From Tanytarsus gracilentus (Eukaryota > Arthropoda > Insecta > Diptera > Chironomidae): a stretch of 64,000 nucleotides of DNA. The notes beneath the pieces are model-generated. The model was not told the DNA's origin. It did no database searches and saw nothing but the letters and a program-made list of their open reading frames with translations. A program made the position numbers and the translations under genes. Where the stretch lies: positions 3,286,001 to 3,350,000 of the forward strand of contig JAXRKN010000037.1 in assembly GCA_038502055.1 (NCBI GenBank), read 5' to 3'. Below are positions 48,003 to 60,305 of the stretch, piece after piece. Position 1 is the stretch's first letter; the number at the start of each line of letters is the position of its first letter.

Positions 48003-48045
48003 AACTGATGAGTCTAGAAGATGATTTTACAATCGATGTATATAT
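48003..48045 (-). promoter_or_regulatory. Candidate troponin C core promoter (TATATA plus TCAGTT initiator)
   Basis: The minus strand reads ATATATAC (48045-48038), then TCAGTT (48008-48003), leaving an approximately 140-nt 5' UTR before the ATG at 47868. The TATA-to-initiator distance (about 38 bp) is longer than the usual ~30, so the exact start is uncertain. Confidence 0.4.
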
Positions 48046-49522
48046 GGAGCAAGGAAAAGAGCGCGGCATTCGATTGTATTATTACGTATTGCCTCTCATA
48101 TGAGTGAAGTTTGTTGTATTTCTAGCTGATTGCGATCCGCGCTTTTCTTCTTTTATACACAACATTTTCCATTCGTCTTCTCCGCTCACTAAAGTGAAAA
48201 ATACATGACGATTTTCCTCTCTCACTCGCACTTTGCTCTTTTTTACTTCACATCATCGTGATCATCATAATACATTATAATATAACCAAAAAAATAAAGA
48301 GAAAGATTTACTTTCCACTGGTGTTTTTCCGACTACTGTTTTGCTGCCGCTTCAAGTGGTTTTTATTTTCAGCGTAAACTCATCAAATGAAGAAGATGAA
48401 CAATAATTATGTCGACGAGAAAGAAAAAAAGATTTTTACGATTTTTTTCTTCAAAATGTGCTATAATTTTTTTGTTTGCTTAATTAATTTGTTGAAAAGT
48501 TTGAATTTTTTTAAATCTTTTTGAGAAATTTTAAGGGAAAATATTTTCTGATCATAAAGTAAAAAATTTCATTCATAATTTTACGTTCAGATTTTCATTT
48601 TAAAAACATTTTCTTTGAAAATCGTAAAGTCCAAAAGCGTGTTGGTGAAACAAATGCGGTTCACTTTTAAAAATAGAGAAAATCCAGTAGAAAAAGGCAG
48701 TAAACTCTCGTCGCATTTCTTCACACGTTGCTTGCACGAAACAGATGTAAAATATTATTTTCTTCTCAGAATGCAATTTAGTTGCTGAATGTAGGTTAAA
48801 TAACTTAATTAGCTCATAAAGAAAATTATAATTTTTCCATTGAAAAATATTTAAATTATTGAGGAAATTTCTAATTGATTCGTAAGCTTTTTCAAAATAC
48901 ACTTTAATTCCTCTCGACACCTTTTGAGTCGGCCGAAAGAGACATTGAGCTATTTTCGACATCGCAAACAATGGAATTAAATCTGTTCGCGCATCAACAT
49001 CTAGAAATCTTTATAAAATTTATAGCGTTTCGCCTACAATAAAATTTTCTCGTCTCATTTCTTTTTTCATTCATGAAAATGCTGAAAAAATTTGTTAAAA
49101 ATTTCACCATGACTGTTTTAGATTTTTTCACATTAAAATTTCATCACTGTAAAATTTTATTTGAATTGTTTCTAAGAACAAAAATAATTTTATTTCCCGA
49201 GTGATTAGCTTAATTTTAAACTTTTATTGCAAAAACTTATCACTTAGTGCTGCCAATAATTCTCAAATAATTTAATTTACAATCTTTTCTGGTTCACCAA
49301 CACCTTTTTAAAATTCCCTCGATATCAAATTCCAGTTATGAGTCACAACGAAAATTCTTATCGCACTTCCATAGACACAACTCTTTATTATCATCGACAC
49401 ACACATGAAACAATTTTTCCCCCATCCAGAAGTAATAATTGCAATCAGTACTTATTCAGTGTTTAGAGCTTATGGTGATTATTTCATGAGGTTTTATTCA
49501 AAACTCGCCGAAAAAAAAAGAA
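48046..49522. other. Intergenic region between troponin C and the protease homologue
   Basis: About 1.5 kb with no supported coding exon. It should contain the upstream control regions of both divergently transcribed genes. Confidence 0.45.
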
Positions 49523-50825
49523 ATGAACTTTTACATCCAACTCATAGCAGCAATAGCTCTAAGCTGTTGTCATGGCAAGTGAAGCATGGCATATGCAAAA
49601 GTTTTTAATTCCCTTTTAAATGGTTTCATTATGTTCAGTTTATACACAGAAGCTGCCAGAAGGCATTACACTTCCACCGGGTTTCTCACTGCCGCCTGGA
49701 TTCACACTCCCACCAGATTTCACAATTCCCGATTTTGACAATTTGCCCGTGAATTATGTCGGCGTGCATCAGGTGGGAAATTTTTTAGTTATTTCATTAT
49801 TTGCTAATTGACTTTTACCTTGAAAAATCAAAAACAGGCACTGATAATTCCGCGAGGTAGCAATGTAAGTTAAAAATCAAACATGAAAAGTTTTTTTTAT
49901 CAAAGAACCTCAAAATTCAGGTAAACACAGGCCAGCCGATATGCAATGGTGTTATATTACTCAACTATACGATCGCAACCAGCGCTAGCTGCTTGTTGAA
50001 AGCCAACGGAAATTTTTACAGCGCCAATGAATTGAGTGTGGCCGTTGGGTTTTTAACGATTGAAGGCAATGGAATTCAGGCCACTATTGAACCGCAATAT
50101 TTTGATGTTCGAGATGTGATTACTCATAGAAGATTCAATAAGAATTTAAAAGTCAACAATCTCGCATTAATAAAGGTGCGATAACAATTTTTTTCTCAGG
50201 ATTTCCTGAATGTCATTGTTTTAAAGTACTTTTGAATGAAATAATCTTTTAATTAATAATTTTATTTTCAATTGATAGCTGAGTGGAAATGTAGAAATAA
50301 CACAAGCAATTATTCCGATGATTCACTCGAATATTAAGGTGTTTGAGGAAAGAGACTGTGTCGCACTTGGCTGGAAAAATGTGGGTGTATAATTTCCATC
50401 AAAATACGTTTGAATTTTTACACCTTTGTTTATTTAATTAGTATCAAACCGAAGCCATAAATATTACTGCGATACCTCGATCGACTTGCATAAAATCAAT
50501 AGATGAGAACGATTTTCCTCTTGAAGCGTTTTGTGCTGAAAAATCTCAAAGTTTTCAAGACTCGTGTGCTGAAGGATCTGCAATAATCTGTAGTGGAATG
50601 CTTCAAGGAATAATTTCAAGTTGCAATGACGAGATTTTAATCATCACTGACGTTTCTCAATTTTATTATTGGCTACTTATTCAACAACTTGGCGATGGTC
50701 CTGAGAAATTCATTGACAATGAATATTTTAGATACTTTGTGGGCAGTGTTCTAGATTTTGTGGCTTGGTATAGTGAGGATCCATCACTCGCTGATAAAAT
50801 TGATGTTCTAAAAATGTTTTTCTAA
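49523..50825 (+). CDS. Secreted serine protease homologue, catalytically inactive
   Basis: Six exons (49523..49574, 49639..49772, 49838..49864, 49921..50175, 50279..50380, 50442..50825) give 317 aa. It has a signal peptide MNFYIQLIAAIALSCC and a tandem proline-rich stretch of LPPGF-type pentapeptide repeats (about 22-50). A degenerate S1/chymotrypsin fold follows. The His site reads ATSASC (Ser94 for His) and the Asp site NNLALIK (Asn151 for Asp). The Ser site keeps Ser236 but in EGSAII instead of GDSGGP. It cannot be a working protease. Inactive homologues often act as cofactors or decoys in insect melanisation and immune cascades; that role is inferred. Intron 1 needs a GC donor (CATG|GCAAGT) to hold the frame. 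The nearby GT donor at 49579 would shift it. Exon 3 is a 27-nt microexon. Confidence 0.82.
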
Positions 50826-50830
50826 AATGA

Positions 50831-50836
50831 AATAAA
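50831..50836 (+). terminator. Poly(A) signal of the protease homologue
   Basis: AATAAA begins 6 nt after the stop codon, implying a very short 3' UTR. Confidence 0.55.
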
Positions 50837-53800
50837 ACTTTTCAACAATTTAATGGACAAAAATTTCATTTGCAACTCATTAAAAAATTTCTCAACGCAA
50901 AACGTCGCTTTTTTGCTTGTTAAGCGAGTGTGACATGGAATTTCGAATTTCCTTGCGAGATTTTTCAACTTTCACTCCAGAACGCAGCGAAGCGTTACAA
51001 AAATGCGAGCATGAAAAAATTTCAACAACGAGTAAAGTGGTTGCAATTAAGGAATGCAATGTGGAGGAGTTTTCATCGCTCTTTCGGGTGTTTGTCGGAT
51101 GAGAGAAATAAAATATCATGCAATTATTTTGTTGAGAGATGAAATTTGATTTATGGTCCTTTGTGAAGATGGAAATTGCGGCGAAAAATTATTTTCTTTA
51201 TGCGAAATTAATTTTTGATTTATTTTTCGTCGTCGCACCAACTGCAATCACTTAGTTAATTGAGGAAACTTATTTGTTGAGCAATTTTAAAATTAAATGC
51301 TTTAGCCGGCTTTTAATGGCCGAGAGGAGGATAATTTATAGCGTTATTAAGGCAAAGTCTGCATGTGTCGTTTTATGTCAAATTTTTGAGGTTTTAGATT
51401 TAATTATTTAAAACAGTCGTAGAGGAAAATTAATTTGACATCAAACGCTGCTGTATGCACTCAAACTTTTAAGATTTCCCTCTAAAATTCATTGAAGAAA
51501 TCTCTCAAGGCGATTGCTCAAGTTACAATAATAATGCTCTGCAAGTATGTGATTTATCACAGATGCTCGAAAGTGTCGAGTGTTCAGCTTAGCGCAAAAG
51601 AGAAAATAAACTAAGAAATAATTTACAAACAAAGCACAATTTTCAAGGAAGCTCTCACACTCCCCGTACATTTGCCCGTATGGATGACGCAATATATTCA
51701 GATTTGGAGCACATGTCGCTCGAAGTCTTTTCGTCGCGCACTGAAAGTCAGCACAATAAAACAGAGCATTTTAATTCATCGAGGAAATCATTTTCGGTTA
51801 GTGTAATATTTTGCACATGGCTGTTTGATGTTCTTTGCGCGTTTTATTATGTTTGTGCGGGAGAAAATTAAATTTCATTTCGTTGAAGGAAAAATTTCAT
51901 TATTTTGCGATAATTTAATTTGCTTGCGTGGGAAATTTTAATGACTTTTTCGGCCTCCCACCGTTCGGCCTCGAATTCTTGGAAAACGGTTCGTTTGCAC
52001 CTCGTTAAGATTTCCATCCGTGTACACCCTTTAATGTCATTGTTGTAATACAAAAAAATTCAGACCACCCAAGAACGCACTTTTGTACGAGAACAAAAAT
52101 TCCCCAATATTTTGTTCGAGATTCTCATTCAATGGCACAACAAAAGGAGATGAAATCTGTACAGCCATAAAACGCCTGACAATAATATGAGTGCAATAAA
52201 TCAACAACATGAGAGAAAATCTCATTTTTATTTGCTGCCATTTATAATAATCTGAGTCATCACTGAATTAGAATTGCAAACATCTTTAGCGTTATTATTC
52301 ACCCTCACACCAACAGCCTCATCATAATTTTCTTTGGCTTTTCTATGAAGAATAACAAAAATCGTCATTTCAAATGACTTCATAATTTTCCATTTCATCA
52401 TGATGAGCTACGAGGGAGAGTCGAGTGGGAGTAAAAAAATTGTAAAAACAAGCCTTACTACTCGAAGGAGAGAAAAAATTAAATTATTATTACCCACTCA
52501 ACGCGAAATTATGCGGATTTGTGTGGAGTCAGGGATTTTACAATTTCAGTCTCTGTGGGGAAAAGATTTTTGTGTGTTGCAATTAAGGACTTTTAAGTAG
52601 TGGTCTGGGGTAAAAAAGTAGAGAAGGCTTTTTTGTAACAATAATATTTTATTGGATTATCGCAATAACAGTAAAATTATATTAATTTTAAACGTTGACC
52701 TTTCTCAGCTTATTTTACGCTAAAAATTATGCGAAAGCATTTTTTTAATCGTGCAATTATTTTTGTTGCTTTTCCTGGAAAAAAATAGCGTCCATTAATT
52801 TTTGATTCAAATTATTTTTGGTATAAAAATTGAATTTAAATCTTTTTATACCAAAAAAAATTTGTATCAAAAATTGAATTCCAAGAATTAAAATTAAAAT
52901 TTTAGCTGACTAACTTTTCTGTTTTGTCTGGAAAAATTTAGGTATTTAGATTGTCCAACTGTACATAATCTAGCAATTAAATTAAAAGTTTTCTTTCTCT
53001 GGAATTTTGCCATATCAAATATATGTTTAGATTCCATGGGAAATTGTGAAAATTTGAAATTCGAAAGCAAATGATTTGTTTACACTAGAAAAATATTTTC
53101 ACTAGAAGTTTATGAATCTTTTTTTCACAAAAACATGACTTAAAATTCATGTTGTTGAAGACAAATTGAAAGTTTAGATTAAAAATACTTTTCAATCACG
53201 AAAGCTATCAAGTTTACCAATCATATATGATTTTTATTAGAAAATTCCTTAATTGCATTTTCAACAGAAACTTACTTATGGCTTTAGTTTGGTTCAATTA
53301 AATTTGCCACAAAAAAGAAGTTTTTAATAGACGAAATTCGACCATTTGTGAGAGGTTAGAGGGTTAAAAAGTTTGAAGTCTGAAAGGTTATGCAAAAATG
53401 ATTTGTGAGATGATTTTCACATGAAATTTTTATAATGGCAATGTTACTAATTTCAGTTTTTAATTGCACTTTAAGGTCATATTGAAATTTTAATAATATA
53501 AGAAATTTTCTCTTTATTTAAAATCTTCTCAATTTAATATTAACAAAAAAATTAAATAAATTCTCGACACGCTTCAGGTAAATAAATTCTCAATTTACAT
53601 TTTCTCATCTTAAAAAGTATTGCATCCATTTGACACTTACAGCAATTAAGAAGAAGAAGGACGATTTTTATGCGTTTTTCGTGCGCTCGATGTTTAAGGC
53701 AGATGAAAATTTCTCAGTTAATGAAACAAAAAAAAAGTGCCAAACTGTGCCTCCCTAGCATTCAGCTTACTCTTGAGAGAGAAAACATTTTTATGAGGGC

Positions 53801-56800
53801 TAGCTGAAATTTATTGTTTACGTACTGACTGACTGCTCTCTGCTATTTTTATCACTTTTTCTCTTTTCTTCGACGGGATTTCTTTTTTTCTAATAAAAAT
53901 GAGCTGAGAAAAAATTCGACAATTGTGAAACAGAAAGCAGTTGTGCGATCGTAAAAATTAATTAATAAATTTGCTTATCAAAATCATCACACACAAGTTG
54001 AGCTGCCGCTGCTATTAGCTTTCATCGAGCAACACGATTCGAGAATGTCGAGCACATGCGAATGTTTATTTATTATCGTCTCATCTGCTTCCACCCCGAA
54101 GAGCTTGATTAAAGAGAGAAGAAATTTCTTTGGCATTTTTTTTTCTGCTTCTCGAAATGTATTTTGGTGTGATTACTGCTGTTTTCTACTCTGGCCCTCG
54201 CTCTATCGCCATTGTTATTCATAATGTTCTCGTTTTGCTATTTTTATATCTTTCAATTTACAACTTTTTTTACGCTTATAAGCTGTTTTTACTGTCGAAC
54301 GTTGATGAAAGGTTCAATATCATTTAAATGACAGAGATTGAGGTCGAAAATAAGTTTAAGGATGAAAAATCTTCACACTTTCATCCATAATTGATTGTAA
54401 ATCATTTGCGAATTGAAAATCAATGTTAAAATATTTTTTATTCTTTAGAAATTGCTGCAAGCTGAAAAAAATTATTCCTCAACTAAGAAATTTTTCTGTC
54501 GAATTAATAAACAAAACGTCCTTCAATTCAGGCCGCGCGTCTCATGGAGAAAAAGAGCGAATAATAATAAAAAATAACAAAATTGAAACGCGTCAGCTTG
54601 TCTAATATTCGAAGAGAGAGTGAGGGAAAAAAATATAAAAAGTGAACAAATCTGAAAAACGAGAAAATTATGAAAAACTTTGTTATTTTTCACATGATTT
54701 CTCCTCTCCTCGTGAAGCTCCTTCTTCTTTTTTACTCTTTTGTGTGTTTTTTTCGCCTATCAAATGGCGAACACATTTCGCAACTGCCGCGCTGTTATAG
54801 AGTGACTTGATGATATTTAAATTAAAGGCACACAAAAATTGAGTAGATTAAAATTTTTTTTTCTTCACTTTTATAATATCCATGACAGTAACAACAACAA
54901 GAACTGTGGCAGCAAGATGTCTATTCATTAATAAAAAGAACAGAAAGAAGAAAAATCAACGAAGCAAGTAGGAAGACGTTGAGGAAATTTGAGCAGAAAG
55001 AGATTTAACCTTTTTATCTTCAGATTTCTTTATGTGATGTTGTTAAAAATGTGAAAATATATTAATTTGTGTTGATATAATGATGTGACAAAAGGCTTTT
55101 TTATGACACAAAAATACACACACCGACATTTGCACAGCTCGCAGTTAAATATTAATTTTTTCGAATGTTTTTCTTGAAGACGCATGTTGAAGTTATAAAA
55201 AAAATCAAATAAATTGAAATTTGCTCAGAATTTCTCGATAAAAATCGAAGGACTAAGAAAAAAATTGACTCATGGTGAAAAATCGTCGTTATGACATTTT
55301 AAGTGATGCTGCGAAAAAAAAGGATTTAATACTTTTTCATCGGAGTCGTCAAAATGACTAATTGACAGAATCGTTTCGACATGCAGCGGTGAAAGGCGAG
55401 ACGAATCGGATTTAAAATTTCATGAAAACATTTTCAATTAAACAAATTTTAATTTATTTTTAGTTGAGGAAAGAGATAAGTCACGTTGAATGGTGAAGTT
55501 TTTGCATTTGAATTTGATTAATAATGAATTTTTTTGTTTATTGAATAAAATTTATGCTTAAATTAAATTCTTGACTATTAAATTCAAAAAACCTTAGATT
55601 CAAATAATTTTTTATTCCCAGAAATTACAAAGTGGAAAAACAAAATGTGACACATTGAGTAGAAGAAAATTGAAATATTTTTTCCCCTTAAACTGCGACA
55701 TAAACTTTTTCATATCATCAAATTTGAAGAAAAAAAAATCAATATTGAGTAAAAAACATTTTTTCTTTCTATAAAATGATTTGACACAATTTCAAAATTT
55801 TCATCTGACAGTCCCACGCAATGTTTTCAATATAAAAAAGCAGCACGTTGAAATGCGAAGAAACTTTATGAATTATTATAGAAAATATCTCATGTGTGCA
55901 ATTTTTCATTTCGAAGAAAATAATAGAAAAAAAATTCAATCTTTTCTTTTGTGCTGGAGGGTTTGTCTATAAATTAAGTCAAGTGAATTTTTTGTGTGTT
56001 TTAAATTTTATAAATTTCATTTTTTACAAATGTAAATATTTTTGTGAAATATTCATAAAAATTATATCAATCACCTTTGAATATCTCGTCCTGAAATTTT
56101 ATTTACAAATTTTTAAATCTTTCTCTTTACGACGCCACAATTCAATTGAAATGCCACACAGTACAGTGGCTGTAAATGTAATTTATCATCGCAAATTGAG
56201 AATTAAATTGCACTTCACAATTATCCGAGAATTTTCCACCTCATGAATAAATTAGCGCGCTCGTTTGATCCCACGCGACTTAAATGGATTACATTAGACA
56301 TCAATTTGTGTCTTGAGTGTGTGTGTGTGTGCTTGCTCATTACAATTTTGATAAGTAATGAATGCCTCAGCGGTCATGCGAAATTCATGTGCAAGTTAAT
56401 TGAATTTTCGTTGAACGAGTGAAAGATTAAAGGCTACAATGCTGATTAGACAATCGAGTTGACTCAAGAATTTCGTTGGTAAGATTAAAGCCAAAAACAT
56501 ACATCCGAGTCTTATCAATTCCATATTAACAGCGGGAATATAATGAGGATGCTTGTTGGGAGAAAATTTGTGGGTGTTAATGAGGCGATGGATGCAGGCG
56601 TAATTTATGCTCTCGACGTCACAAACAGAGAAAATTAAATATTTTCCCATCATCTCATCATATTATCGAGGCATTGTGATAATTTTGGATAATGATTATT
56701 GTACTTATTACTGAGCTATTATTGTGGTGAAATAAATTATAATTTACCAAAAATTAGTTGTTGAGTTCTTGGACCGAAAAATTTTAATTCAAATGTTTAA

Positions 56801-56950
56801 AAGTATAAAAATTTACAGCCGTCACAAACAAACTGACTCGAGACTCATACAAAAATAAATTGACTTTTATCACGTGCAATACATAAATGTTCGTCGTACA
56901 AGATACCACACTTTAAAGCATTCTTTTATCAGTAAAAAAAATCATATTTA
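50837..56950. other. Six-kilobase gene-poor region
   Basis: No exon was supported on either strand apart from isolated AT-rich frames. It contains the 75-bp foldback at 52799-52873. A small hydrophobic frame at 54130-54327 has no start context or homology that I can recognise. Confidence 0.45.
52799..52873. repeat. 75-bp foldback: 31-bp inverted repeat with 13-nt loop
   Basis: Arms 52799-52829 and 52843-52873 are reverse complements with two mismatches; the inner 15 bp (TTTTTGGTATAAAAA) are perfect. The loop is TTGAATTTAAATC. A transcript from either strand would form a long, nearly perfect hairpin. It could be a small foldback element, a precursor of small RNA, or a chance AT-rich palindrome. 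The near-perfect extended pairing argues against pure chance. Confidence 0.75.
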
Positions 56951-57051
56951 TTTTTTCAGTGTTTCGGCAAAATTTGAGCGGTGCACAAATAGTCAAATAA
57001 AAAAAATGAATTCGTGAGTTGCAAAATTTATTTAAATTTTTAAGACATTCA

Positions 57052-57201
57052 ATGAAAAAAAAGATAATTTCCACGTTCAGAAATTTTATCAGTGTGAAGC
57101 ATCATCGAAAGCCATCGTCGAGTTCTTTAAATTTTAGTCACCATTCAAAACGCATTCGACGTCAGAAAAAGCATGAAAATGTTGAGGAGCTGAGAAAGCT
57201 G
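57052..57201 (+). CDS. Candidate alternative first coding exon of Rogdi (basic 50-aa N-terminus)
   Basis: ATG 57052 opens a frame of 50 codons ending EELRKL at a strong donor (CTG|GTGAGT) in phase 0. The established Rogdi first exon (57639-57659) ends DELKSL at a donor in the same phase. Splicing either to the exon at 58031 (QLEFEWIL...) is in frame. The extra segment is rich in Lys, Arg, His and Ser and could direct nuclear or membrane targeting. A TCAGTG initiator-like motif at 56957 lies about 95 bp upstream. The frame also stays open to 57273 if unspliced. Confidence 0.45.
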
Positions 57202-57638
57202 GTGAGTGCTTGTGATCCCTCGATTTTGTCTCATGTTTCATATCGAGAGTGCAGACCACGTGATCGTAAATAATAAAAGTGATGTGTGTTTTTATGATGA
57301 TTTGTGACTTAATGCATTGTCATGAAATCTCAAGATATTAAATTTCACTAAGTTTTAAAAAGTTTTAGAGCATTAAATTTTCCATTTTCACTCATCAACG
57401 GACATGAAAATTCCTCTCTAAAGGGCAGCAAACTGAGCATTTTTTCATCGCAGCGCTCTATTTGTTTTGTAATTCGCTCGTGACTCGAAAAGTTTTCACA
57501 ACAATTCAATTTCAAATTTTTTAATATTCTTTTTTCACATGAATCTCTCAACTTAAGCAATTAATAATCTCACGAAACGTTTGTTAAAAGTCTGTTAGTG
57601 ATAAATACGTGTGTCATCATCGGTGTAAATTGTGTAAA

Positions 57639-58999
57639 ATGGATGAATTAAAGAGCTTGGTATGTGTTTTGATTATTTCAATATAAATCATTGATTTCTT
57701 ATCTGTTTTGATATCAAAAACACTTTTCACGATGACTTGACAGTCTTCATTGTGGCTAATTGTGCAAAATTAAGGTCAATGTACGCGAAAAATGAGATCC
57801 GGAATTAATTTGAACATTAACATTAATTAGTGCTCAATCCTAACTGGATGTTTAATTTCATTCATTTAAACACCTGCTATGGCTAATGAAAGCTTCATAA
57901 AAACAGCTCCCATACATTAATCGCAAAATAATTGATTGATTGATATTCGATAGTGAAATAAATCGAATTATGTCAATCATCTATCAAATTAAGCTTCGAC
58001 TAAATTTCAATTTCTCTCAATTTCTCACAGCAACTGGAGTTTGAGTGGATTTTGCAAAAGGAAGTGCTTATAGTACTGAAGCAACTTCACGATATCCTCG
58101 TGGAGTGTGCTCACCGCTTTCCCGTGCCTTTATATAACAATGAAGGCAAGAAGGTCGACAAGTTTGTTCTTACCTCTGGTCCCGAGCAATTGAAGGTGGT
58201 TGTGACACTTACTGGCGATTCTATCACGCATGCTGTAAGTTGTTAAGTTCGTTGTCCTTCAATTATTTACACAGGATTTATTAATTTACACAGGACATTA
58301 ATTTCAAAGTACAACGTCAACAAAATGTGATACAACGTACGAGCATCACGCAAGATTTTCCATGGAAAATTCAGCAGGTGCAAGACGCCGCAAATCATTT
58401 GCAACAGGCCATCAATCACATCGACAATGTTGATGCCAATTATCATTTTAAATCGTCAGAAGAGGTGCTTCATATTCTATCGAATATCCTGAACGCCCTT
58501 CAACGCGGTCGAACGAGCCTTCTTGTGCCGAAAAAGAAACCAATTGATGAGCTCATGAAGAGTCGCAACATGAAATCACTCTCACCAAACTTGCCGGAAG
58601 ATCTCGCAATTAGTTTCTATATCCAAAGTCATAAGCTCATCTTTGCCGCTTATCAGTTGACCAATAATCAGGGTACAATGAAGTTCGAGTCGACACAAGC
58701 AGAAACATCCGTTCCATGGCTTAATGAGGTCTTAGTTCTCTTCACTGTCGCATTGACATTGTGTCAGCAATTAAAAGACAAGGTGAGTGTGTGTATGTGA
58801 CGTAGTGGTCAACGGGATGTAACTAAATAATTTTGTTCTTATCACAGTAGTGATTAATTACTTGCAATTTTCCATCCCTCGGCAATAATTCCCTACAAAA
58901 TCTCATCTCAATCTCTTTTCTCTTCTCCAGATTTCTGTGTTCTCGCAATACAAAGATTTCACAGTTGGAAATGAGTCGACAACAGCACTTTCGTACTAA
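57639..58999 (+). CDS. rogdi: Rogdi homologue
   Basis: Exons 57639..57659, 58031..58234, 58294..58782 and 58931..58999 join in phase 0 throughout and give 260 aa, against about 270-290 in known Rogdi proteins. Diagnostic segments are LEFEWILQKEVLIVLKQLHDIL near the N-terminus, WKIQQVQDAANHLQQAI in the middle and VPWLNEVLVLFTVALTLCQQLKDKISVFSQY at the C-terminus. All match the conserved Rogdi blocks, including the end LKDKISVFS-Y. Rogdi is a largely helical protein. It is linked in flies to memory and sleep and in humans to Kohlschutter-Tonz syndrome, and is associated with the V-ATPase regulatory RAVE-like complex. Exon 3 has two tandem acceptors 19 nt apart; only the second keeps the frame. 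Confidence 0.93.
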
Positions 59000-60228
59000 T
59001 AATAATGCCATAGTGCGGGCGTACAGTGATAGTAATTGTTTGTTTTTCCATTCTTATTTCGGTTTCACGTCTCTGGCGGTGTTTTCATGCTCAATTCATT
59101 TCTCCTGTTTTTTTTTTGCCTCGACAACTAAAAGTTCTACCGTTGATGCTGCTACTGCTCTCATTAAAACCAGCCTTAATTGCTAAAATATTAAATGAAT
59201 CGAGGATAATGATATAACATTAATTTACTTTTAATTTAATTAAGTGAAATTTTTCCTCTCTGACTCGACATGGCAAACAACCAGCCAGCAGCAGCAACAT
59301 CATCATCTAGTAGAAGTCGTTATAAAATTGCCACATGCAGTGCAAATAAGCTTAAAAACTCTGTGAGAGAGCATGTTAAACTCGTAACAATTAGAGAGTG
59401 CACACGTAGGACGTGAAGAAGGATTTTTAGTGATGTTGCTGAAAATAATAAAAAATATAATGATAATGTATCGAAGAAAGAGAGTAGATTAGTTTAAAGA
59501 ATCACGCGTGGTTTATGCTGCAATTAAAAAAACATTAATCATAAGGATATAAAATAATCGTTATTTGTTAAATGTGAGTATATTCCATCATTGAGAAAGA
59601 TTCATGTGTTATCATTTGGTTTTTATGAATAAAATATTAATTTAATTTGAAAATATTAATTTTGTGTTTTAGTTACCCCTTAAAGGTATGCAATTTTTTA
59701 TCACTTAACATTTTGCATAACTTTAAGGCGAGTTTTTATTAAATTTATCACTTCCGCTTTATTTCCCTCGAATACTCTTTAATTACATTTATATCAACTG
59801 CAATTAATCTCATTAAAAGTTACACATTGCATTGCAACGTGAACTGTTAATTGGTCAATATTTTTCGTACTCTCCTCTCCTCCCACTCGATTGGTGATAT
59901 TAAATTACACGAGTACACAACTTCATCATAATAATAAATAATTTTTTTTGAGCATAATTCGATTCGTACATAAACTGCGGGCGAGAGGGGTAATGTTGCG
60001 ATTAAATGCAATTATTTCAGTATAAAAATATCATTGAGCAGTTAACGATTTCGCAATGGACATAAATATTTATATTTTTATGAATTTATAGACAGCCACC
60101 ATATTTGCAATAAAATAAATTTCAATTTGATTGAGAAATTAAATTTATTTTGAGCGATAAAATTTTAACTTCATTTTTTATACATTTTTTTTTTCAAACA
60201 AATTAATCTCATTTATTTTTCATTACAG
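59000..60228. other. Region downstream of Rogdi
   Basis: It contains AATAAA signals at 59447-59452 and near 59629 that could end Rogdi mRNAs, then AT-rich DNA leading into a long pyrimidine tract and acceptor before 60229. Confidence 0.45.
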
Positions 60229-60305
60229 ATGACATCAAATTATCCCGCACTTAATGTTCCTCCGAATGCTAAGAAGAGAATTCGCTCCATTGCTGACAAC
60301 TTTTG
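60229..60305 (+). CDS. Candidate first coding exon of an unidentified gene extending beyond the window
   Basis: A strong acceptor (TTTTTCATTACAG) lies directly before ATG 60229. The frame reads MTSNYPALNVPPNAKKRIRS onward for 25 codons with balanced, non-AT-driven composition. A weak GTATTT donor follows at 60306. Read through, the frame changes to low-quality sequence and stops. This pattern fits a coding exon at the start of a gene whose next exon lies beyond a long intron. I do not recognise the protein. Confidence 0.4.

Noticed and set aside
49523..50825. Reading the protease homologue as a pseudogene because the GT donor at 49579 shifts the frame
   Set aside because: A consensus GC donor at 49575 restores phase, and all five other exons stay in frame, so an intact gene is more likely.
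54130..54327. 65-codon hydrophobic frame resembling a small membrane protein
   Set aside because: T-rich DNA yields Phe/Leu/Ile-rich frames by chance. I saw no start context or known relative.
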